Below, piece after piece: positions 5,370 to 5,498 of a DNA stretch of 5,498 nt (the first letter of the stretch is position 1; each line of letters starts with the position of its first letter). The notes beneath the pieces were generated by a model. That model saw nothing but the letters and a program-made list of their open reading frames with translations, did not search any database and was not told the origin of the DNA. A program made the position numbers and the translations under genes. Origin of the DNA: Methanothrix sp. (GTDB lineage: Archaea > Halobacteriota > Methanosarcinia > Methanotrichales > Methanotrichaceae); NCBI GenBank assembly GCA_011391755.1, contig JAABPZ010000115.1, positions 1 to 5,498 on the forward strand. Direction: 5' to 3'.

Positions 5370-5498
5370 TCAAACAGTCGCCCTTTGGCTATAATCCACC
5401 AGTGCCATCAAGATGTCCTTATCCTCTAGCATCCCCGTAAGCCTTCCGCTGGATGTGACCACAGGCATCTGGTCGATTCTATTCTTGTACATTGTCGC
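5370..5498 (-). CDS. CBS-domain protein, C-terminal part (gene continues beyond the window)
   Basis: The last 42 codons of a minus-strand gene are visible, ending in TGA at 5370-5372. The reading MYKNRIDQMPVVTSSGRLTG, followed by MLEDKDILMAL, is the second half of a CBS domain: the N-x-I-x-x-x-PVV strand, the G-R-L-x-G turn and the D-K-D-I-L helix. CBS domains occur in pairs, usually bind adenine nucleotides or S-adenosylmethionine, and regulate attached enzymes, channels or DNA-binding domains. Whether this is a stand-alone CBS protein or the tail of a larger one cannot be told from this end. The 5' end lies outside the window. The next intact gene downstream on the same strand (cobQ) is more than 1 kb away, so they are not in one operon. 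Confidence 0.85.
   Translation of the reverse strand, partial: ATMYKNRIDQMPVVTSSGRLTGMLEDKDILMALVDYSQRATV

Overview
This 5.5-kb window looks like part of a methanogenic archaeon's chromosome. The evidence is a homocitrate-synthase (AksA/NifV-type) enzyme, an EGGE-type DUF71 (Dph6-like) protein, which belongs to the archaeal/eukaryotic diphthamide pathway, a cobyric acid synthase, and archaeal TATA-like promoters set about 27-30 nt ahead of start codons that lack Shine-Dalgarno sequences. Genes are moderately GC-rich and spacers strongly AT-rich. This would suit a Methanothrix (Methanosaeta)-like genome, but that placement is inference. TAG is used as an ordinary stop by two of the four genes whose ends are visible, so UAG does not look reserved for pyrrolysine.

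Layout: every convincing gene is on the minus strand, so the window reads right to left. At the right edge (5370-5498) is the last part of a CBS-domain protein. Next comes about 1 kb without an intact gene. Its right part (about 4791-5369) is AT-rich and mostly featureless, apart from a weak candidate for a 27-residue ORF on the plus strand. Its left part (about 4390-4760) is the wreck of an IS200/IS605-family element: two perfect hairpins, an omega-RNA/right-end-like hairpin, a TATA box, and the N-terminal third of a tnpB gene. That gene is broken by a one-base frameshift and then cut off. Directly behind the remnant are cobQ (cobyric acid synthase, 2802-4280), a DUF71/Dph6-like ATP-pyrophosphatase fused to a class I glutamine amidotransferase (1445-2758), and a homocitrate-synthase-type enzyme (196-1380). 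Positions 1-195 are AT-rich spacer.

How the genes fit together: cobQ serves cobamide synthesis, which methanogens need for methyl transfer. The fusion probably makes diphthamide on elongation factor 2, with its own ammonia supply from glutamine. The homocitrate synthase probably starts the 2-oxosuberate route to coenzyme B. The three are close and head-to-tail (gaps of 43 and 64 bp), but each has its own TATA-like box, so they may be separate leaderless transcription units rather than one operon. The two observations most worth following up are the Dph6-glutaminase fusion beside cobQ and the decayed TnpB/omega-RNA-like element just upstream of the cobQ promoter.
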